Positions 8,204 through 10,443 of a DNA stretch of 10,443 nt are shown piece after piece; position 1 is the stretch's first letter; each line of letters begins with the position of its first letter. Made by a program: the position numbers and the translations under genes. The notes beneath the pieces are model-generated. The model did not search any database, was not told the origin of the DNA, and was given only the letters and a program-made list of their open reading frames with translations. The stretch covers positions 1 to 10,443 of the forward strand of contig CAKQBC010000056.1 in assembly GCA_934215995.1 (NCBI GenBank), written 5' to 3'. The stretch is from an uncultured Bacillus sp. (GTDB taxonomy: Bacteria; Bacillota; Bacilli; Bacillales; DSM-1321).

Positions 8204-8833
8204 CTATTGTGGGATGATTTCAGCAAGGCTTGCCGTCAATTCGGAAATCCGCTTCTCCTTCAGCCTGTAAGAGACAGGATTAGCAATCAATCTGGATGTG
8301 ATATCGACGATCTTATCGTACTCGACAAGCCCGTTTTCCCTTAATGTCTGGCCGGAGGACACAATATCCACAATCCGCTCCGCCAGCCCGATCAGCGGAG
8401 CCAGTTCAATCGATCCGTTCAGCTTGATGATCTCCACCTGCTCGCCCTGTTCCCTGAAAAAGCTTGATGCCACATTCGGGTATTTGCTTGCGACTTTAGG
8501 GGCGACATCGCCGAGCTTCGTATTCGGCAAACCTGCAACCGCCAGATAACAAGGACTAATTTTCAGGTCCAGCAATTCATAGACATCCCTGTCTTCTTCA
8601 AGCATGACATCCTTTCCCGCAATGCCGATATCAGCGACTCCCTGCTCGACATAGGTTGCTACATCCATCGGCTTTGCCAGTATAAAGCGCAGCTTCTCTT
8701 CCTCGACTTCAAGAATCAGTTTTCGGTTTTCATCAAATTCAGCAGGGATTTTAAGGCCGGCTTTCCTGAGCAGCCCGACGGCATCCTTGAATATCCTTCC
8801 CTTCGGCATAGCAATCGTCACATACTCGTTCAT
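8204..8833 (-). CDS. hisG: ATP phosphoribosyltransferase, short-form catalytic subunit
   Basis: Catalyses the committed step, ATP plus PRPP to N1-phosphoribosyl-ATP. At 209 residues this is the short form, lacking the C-terminal ACT-like regulatory domain of long HisG; short forms need HisZ for activity and histidine feedback. Residues [14 protein letters not shown] open the periplasmic-binding-protein-like fold, and the PRPP-binding signature spans E143 to L164, including [16 protein letters not shown] at 149-164. The ATG at 8833 overlaps the hisZ TGA in an ATGA junction, with a strong purine-rich SD (AAGGGGGA). Coupling to hisZ fits the hetero-octameric HisZG complex. Its length and the adjacent hisZ agree on the two-component enzyme type. 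Confidence 0.98.
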   Translation of the reverse strand: MNEYVTIAMPKGRIFKDAVGLLRKAGLKIPAEFDENRKLILEVEEEKLRFILAKPMDVATYVEQGVADIGIAGKDVMLEEDRDVYELLDLKISPCYLAVAGLPNTKLGDVAPKVASKYPNVASSFFREQGEQVEIIKLNGSIELAPLIGLAERIVDIVSSGQTLRENGLVEYDKIVDITSRLIANPVSYRLKEKRISELTASLAEIIPQ

Positions 8834-10011
8834 GCCTGTTCCCCCTTCCTGCTGCCGATCAAATACTCGACTGTCCTGAATCCTTTAATGAATGTGTCCA
8901 TGTTTTTAACATCATTCACATTTTGGATGACGGCATTCCCGCCCTCCGCCCGGATTCCTGCAGCCATTTCTATCGCTTCTTTCCTGCGGTTTTCCGTATA
9001 TAGGATACATGCCGTATCCTGTTCATCTTCTATCTCACCGAGTGCCTGCAGCAAACGGTCCAGCACAATGCCGAACCCTGTGGCAGGCGAATCCCAGTTG
9101 AATTTTTTCAGCAGATTATCATAACGCCCGCCATTTGCGATCGGCAGACCGACGTTTTCCGCATATACCTCAAACAATGTGCCCGTGTAATAGCTCATAT
9201 GGCTGATCGACGTCAAATCAAAACTGACATAGTCATGGACGCCATATTCCTTTAGCTGCAGCCATAATTCATGGAGTTCCTCGATATCCCTGACACCCTG
9301 CTCATTCTCCAGAATCTCCTTGCCTTTCGCGAATATCTCTTCATCTCCCCTTAAATCCAGCAATGCGAGGAGACGCTCCTTATCGATCGAAGATAAAGCA
9401 AGGGAATCGACATGATTCCGGTATCCGACATAATTTTTTTCAAAAAGGAATTGGCGGCACTGTTCCGCTCTATCTTCATTGCCGAGGATATTCAGGAACA
9501 ATTCCTGCACAAAGCCGATGTGGCCGACCGTCACCTTGAACTGTTCCAGGCCGGCAGCTTTCAAAGCGGATATCAAAAGAGCGATCGATTCAGCATCTCC
9601 GCTCGCTCCCGATATGCCGATGCATTCGACCCCGATCTGTTCGAATTCAGCCGGGCGCCCTCCTTCCCTTTGCTGTGCACGGTATACATTTGTGCTATAG
9701 GCGAGACGCAAAGGGATCCTGTCCTTCAACAGCTTCGATGCGGCGACCCTTGCAATCGGTGCCGTCATATCCGGCTTCAGCACAAGCGTATGGCCCTGCT
9801 GGTCCAGCAGCTTAAACAATTGCCGATCATTGATTGAGGATGCTTCCCCGACCGTTTCATAATATTCCAACGCCGGAGTCTCCAGCATCTGATAACCCCA
9901 GCCCGACAGTTCCTTCAGCATTTTATCCCGTACCCGCTTTTTGGCGGTATACAGGAGGGGAAGCGTATCTCTCATCCCGAGCGGTTTTTCGAACATGAAT
10001 AATTTCGTCAA
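8830..10011 (-). CDS. hisZ: ATP phosphoribosyltransferase regulatory subunit (HisZ)
   Basis: Paralogue of histidyl-tRNA synthetase that lacks the anticodon-binding domain; it activates short-form HisG and mediates histidine feedback. 393 residues from the chosen start. Seen: KPLGMRDTL at 9-17, class II motif 2 from R111 ([15 protein letters not shown]), the histidine-binding [11 protein letters not shown] at 273-283, GGRYDNL at 294-300, and a motif 3-like GFGIVLDRL at 312-320. The frame is open back to an ATG at 10065 (411 residues), but that ATG has no SD and the extra 18 residues are Lys/Ser-rich and unlike HisZ. The TTG at 10011 has AGGTG 6 nt upstream (10018-10022) and gives the family's usual N-terminus, so it is preferred; GTG or TTG at 10020 or 10017 are less likely. 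First gene of the operon. Confidence 0.95.
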   Translation of the reverse strand: MTKLFMFEKPLGMRDTLPLLYTAKKRVRDKMLKELSGWGYQMLETPALEYYETVGEASSINDRQLFKLLDQQGHTLVLKPDMTAPIARVAASKLLKDRIPLRLAYSTNVYRAQQREGGRPAEFEQIGVECIGISGASGDAESIALLISALKAAGLEQFKVTVGHIGFVQELFLNILGNEDRAEQCRQFLFEKNYVGYRNHVDSLALSSIDKERLLALLDLRGDEEIFAKGKEILENEQGVRDIEELHELWLQLKEYGVHDYVSFDLTSISHMSYYTGTLFEVYAENVGLPIANGGRYDNLLKKFNWDSPATGFGIVLDRLLQALGEIEDEQDTACILYTENRRKEAIEMAAGIRAEGGNAVIQNVNDVKNMDTFIKGFRTVEYLIGSRKGEQA

Positions 10012-10017
10012 TTTCAA

Positions 10018-10022
10018 CACCT
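10018..10022 (-). promoter_or_regulatory. Ribosome binding site that supports the TTG start of hisZ
   Basis: AGGTG on the minus strand lies 6 nt before the TTG at 10009-10011. It is the only plausible SD near the hisZ N-terminus; neither the ATG at 10065 nor the internal ATG of MFEKP (about 9996) has one. Confidence 0.6.
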
Positions 10023-10129
10023 GCTTCTTTGTTTTGGATTCGCTATTCTTACTCCCGGCTTCCATTATGGCATACAGTTATTTATATTTTCAAAATCCTT
10101 TAGTTCGCTAATATAGTAAAGATGTTAGT

Positions 10130-10158
10130 AGTGTATCGCTCATACAGATTGAAGTCAA
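10130..10158 (-). promoter_or_regulatory. SigA-type promoter of the his operon
   Basis: On the minus strand TTGACT (10153-10158), a 17-nt spacer and TACACT (10130-10135). The expected start is near 10123, giving a leader of about 112 nt to the TTG start of hisZ. The leader has no T-box specifier or AGGGTGG-type sequence and no intrinsic terminator, so attenuation is not indicated. An inverted repeat TGTAT-N5-ATACA (10132-10146) overlaps the -10 and is an operator candidate. Confidence 0.8.
10132..10146. promoter_or_regulatory. Possible operator overlapping the his -10 box
   Basis: TGTAT-CGCTC-ATACA is a perfect 5-bp inverted repeat with a 5-nt centre, occupying the spacer and -10 element. 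Its position would suit a repressor. The Bacillales TrpR-family regulator HisR/YerC has been proposed for his operons, but I cannot confirm that this matches its motif. Confidence 0.4.
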
Positions 10159-10166
10159 GTGGCTCA

Positions 10167-10186
10167 CCAAAGAATTCCAAAGATTC
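10167..10186. repeat. Tandem 10-bp direct repeat upstream of the his promoter
   Basis: CCAAAGAATT is followed directly by CCAAAGATTC, identical at 8 of 10 positions. The pair lies 8 nt upstream of the -35 element (about -44 to -63), with a spacing close to one helical turn. It may be an activator or repressor site, or chance. Confidence 0.4.
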
Positions 10187-10225
10187 GGATGCAAGGCTTA
10201 TTCTTTGTAGGCTGTTTTGACACAC

Positions 10226-10260
10226 AAAAAAAGCAAGCAAGGATCACTCCTTGCTTGCTT
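10226..10260 (-). terminator. Intrinsic terminator overlapping the 3' end of the yvoF-like gene
   Basis: On the minus strand a perfect 13-bp stem (AAGCAAGCAAGGA / TCCTTGCTTGCTT, 10231-10260) with a GTGA tetraloop runs into a T7 tract (10226-10232). The 5' arm is made of the last sense codons and the TGA stop lies within the loop. It isolates the his operon from upstream transcription. Confidence 0.95.
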
Positions 10261-10443
10261 GCACTTCCCCGTATATCGGATCGTCCTTCCAGCGCTCGGC
10301 CAGCTCTTCCTTCGTATAGATGATCCTCATCGGATTCCCTCCGACAAATGAACCTACCGGAACGTCCTTATGGACGAGCGTGCCGGCGGATACAATTGCC
10401 CCGTCCCCGATCTCAATTCCAGGGAGGATCGTGCAGTTGGCGC
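10244..10443 (-). CDS. yvoF: Hexapeptide-repeat acyltransferase, C-terminal part (yvoF-like), truncated by the window edge
   Basis: Only the last 65 residues are inside the window. They show left-handed beta-helix (hexapeptide) repeats, [19 protein letters not shown], followed by the closing segment [15 protein letters not shown] and a short helical tail, [15 protein letters not shown]. This ending is typical of O-acetyltransferases of the LacA/CysE/maltose acetyltransferase type, which use acetyl-CoA; the acceptor cannot be inferred. In B. subtilis yvoF closes the hprK-lgt-yvoD-ppaX-yvoF operon and lies directly upstream of hisZ, as here, so the symbol is supported by synteny. The TGA stop (10244-10246) lies in the loop of the terminator, meaning the gene and the transcript end together. 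Confidence 0.85.
   Translation of the reverse strand, partial: ANCTILPGIEIGDGAIVSAGTLVHKDVPVGSFVGGNPMRIIYTKEELAERWKDDPIYGEVQASKE

Noticed and set aside
10086..10096. ATTTT-C-AAAAT palindrome in the his leader as a CodY box
   Set aside because: Best alignment with AATTTTCWGAAAATT gives 10 of 15 matches and the half-sites are too close together, so it is not better than expected in AT-rich DNA.
10012..10123. T-box riboswitch or attenuator before hisZ
   Set aside because: The leader is only about 112 nt, lacks the conserved T-box sequence, and contains no terminator hairpin.

Overview
The window is a stretch of ordinary chromosome from a Bacillaceae member. Gene content, gene order and protein sequences resemble the Bacillus subtilis yvoF / hisZGDBHAFI / yvcD / trxB / yvcI neighbourhood. 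All genes I can support lie on the minus strand, so transcription runs from high to low coordinates. Start sites have strong Gram-positive Shine-Dalgarno (SD) sequences, and some use TTG.

Layout in transcription order. (1) 10443-10244: the C-terminus of a hexapeptide-repeat acyltransferase (yvoF-like), closed by a terminator that contains its own stop codon. (2) 10158-10130: a good SigA-type promoter, then a leader of about 110 nt. (3) 10011-3560: a compact eight-gene histidine operon, hisZ-hisG-hisD-hisB-hisH-hisA-hisF-hisIE, with four 4-nt overlaps, one exact abutment and two 15-nt gaps, ending at a strong terminator (3519-3552). (4) 3368-1872: a TPR protein (yvcD-like) with its own extended -10 promoter and a helix-turn-helix-like C-terminus. 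(5) 1751-798: thioredoxin reductase trxB, behind a promoter that looks like a textbook Spx target, ending at a terminator (658-693). (6) 657-224: a gap with one unrecognised 72-residue ORF and a long hairpin. (7) 223-1: the N-terminal part of a Nudix hydrolase (yvcI-like) that runs off the left edge.

The his genes cover most of the pathway from PRPP and ATP to histidine. HisZ and HisG make PR-ATP. HisIE performs the pyrophosphohydrolase and cyclohydrolase steps. HisA isomerises the product. HisH and HisF make imidazole glycerol phosphate and AICAR. HisB dehydrates. HisD performs the final oxidation. The aminotransferase (HisC) and histinol-phosphate phosphatase are not here and must be encoded elsewhere, as in B. 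subtilis.

I found no mobile element, CRISPR array, rRNA, tRNA or defence system, and no convincing evidence of an undescribed system. The points most worth a second look are regulatory: the Spx-type element at trxB, repeats around the his promoter, the stop codon inside the yvoF terminator loop, the HTH-like tail of the TPR protein, and the unexplained trxB-yvcI gap.
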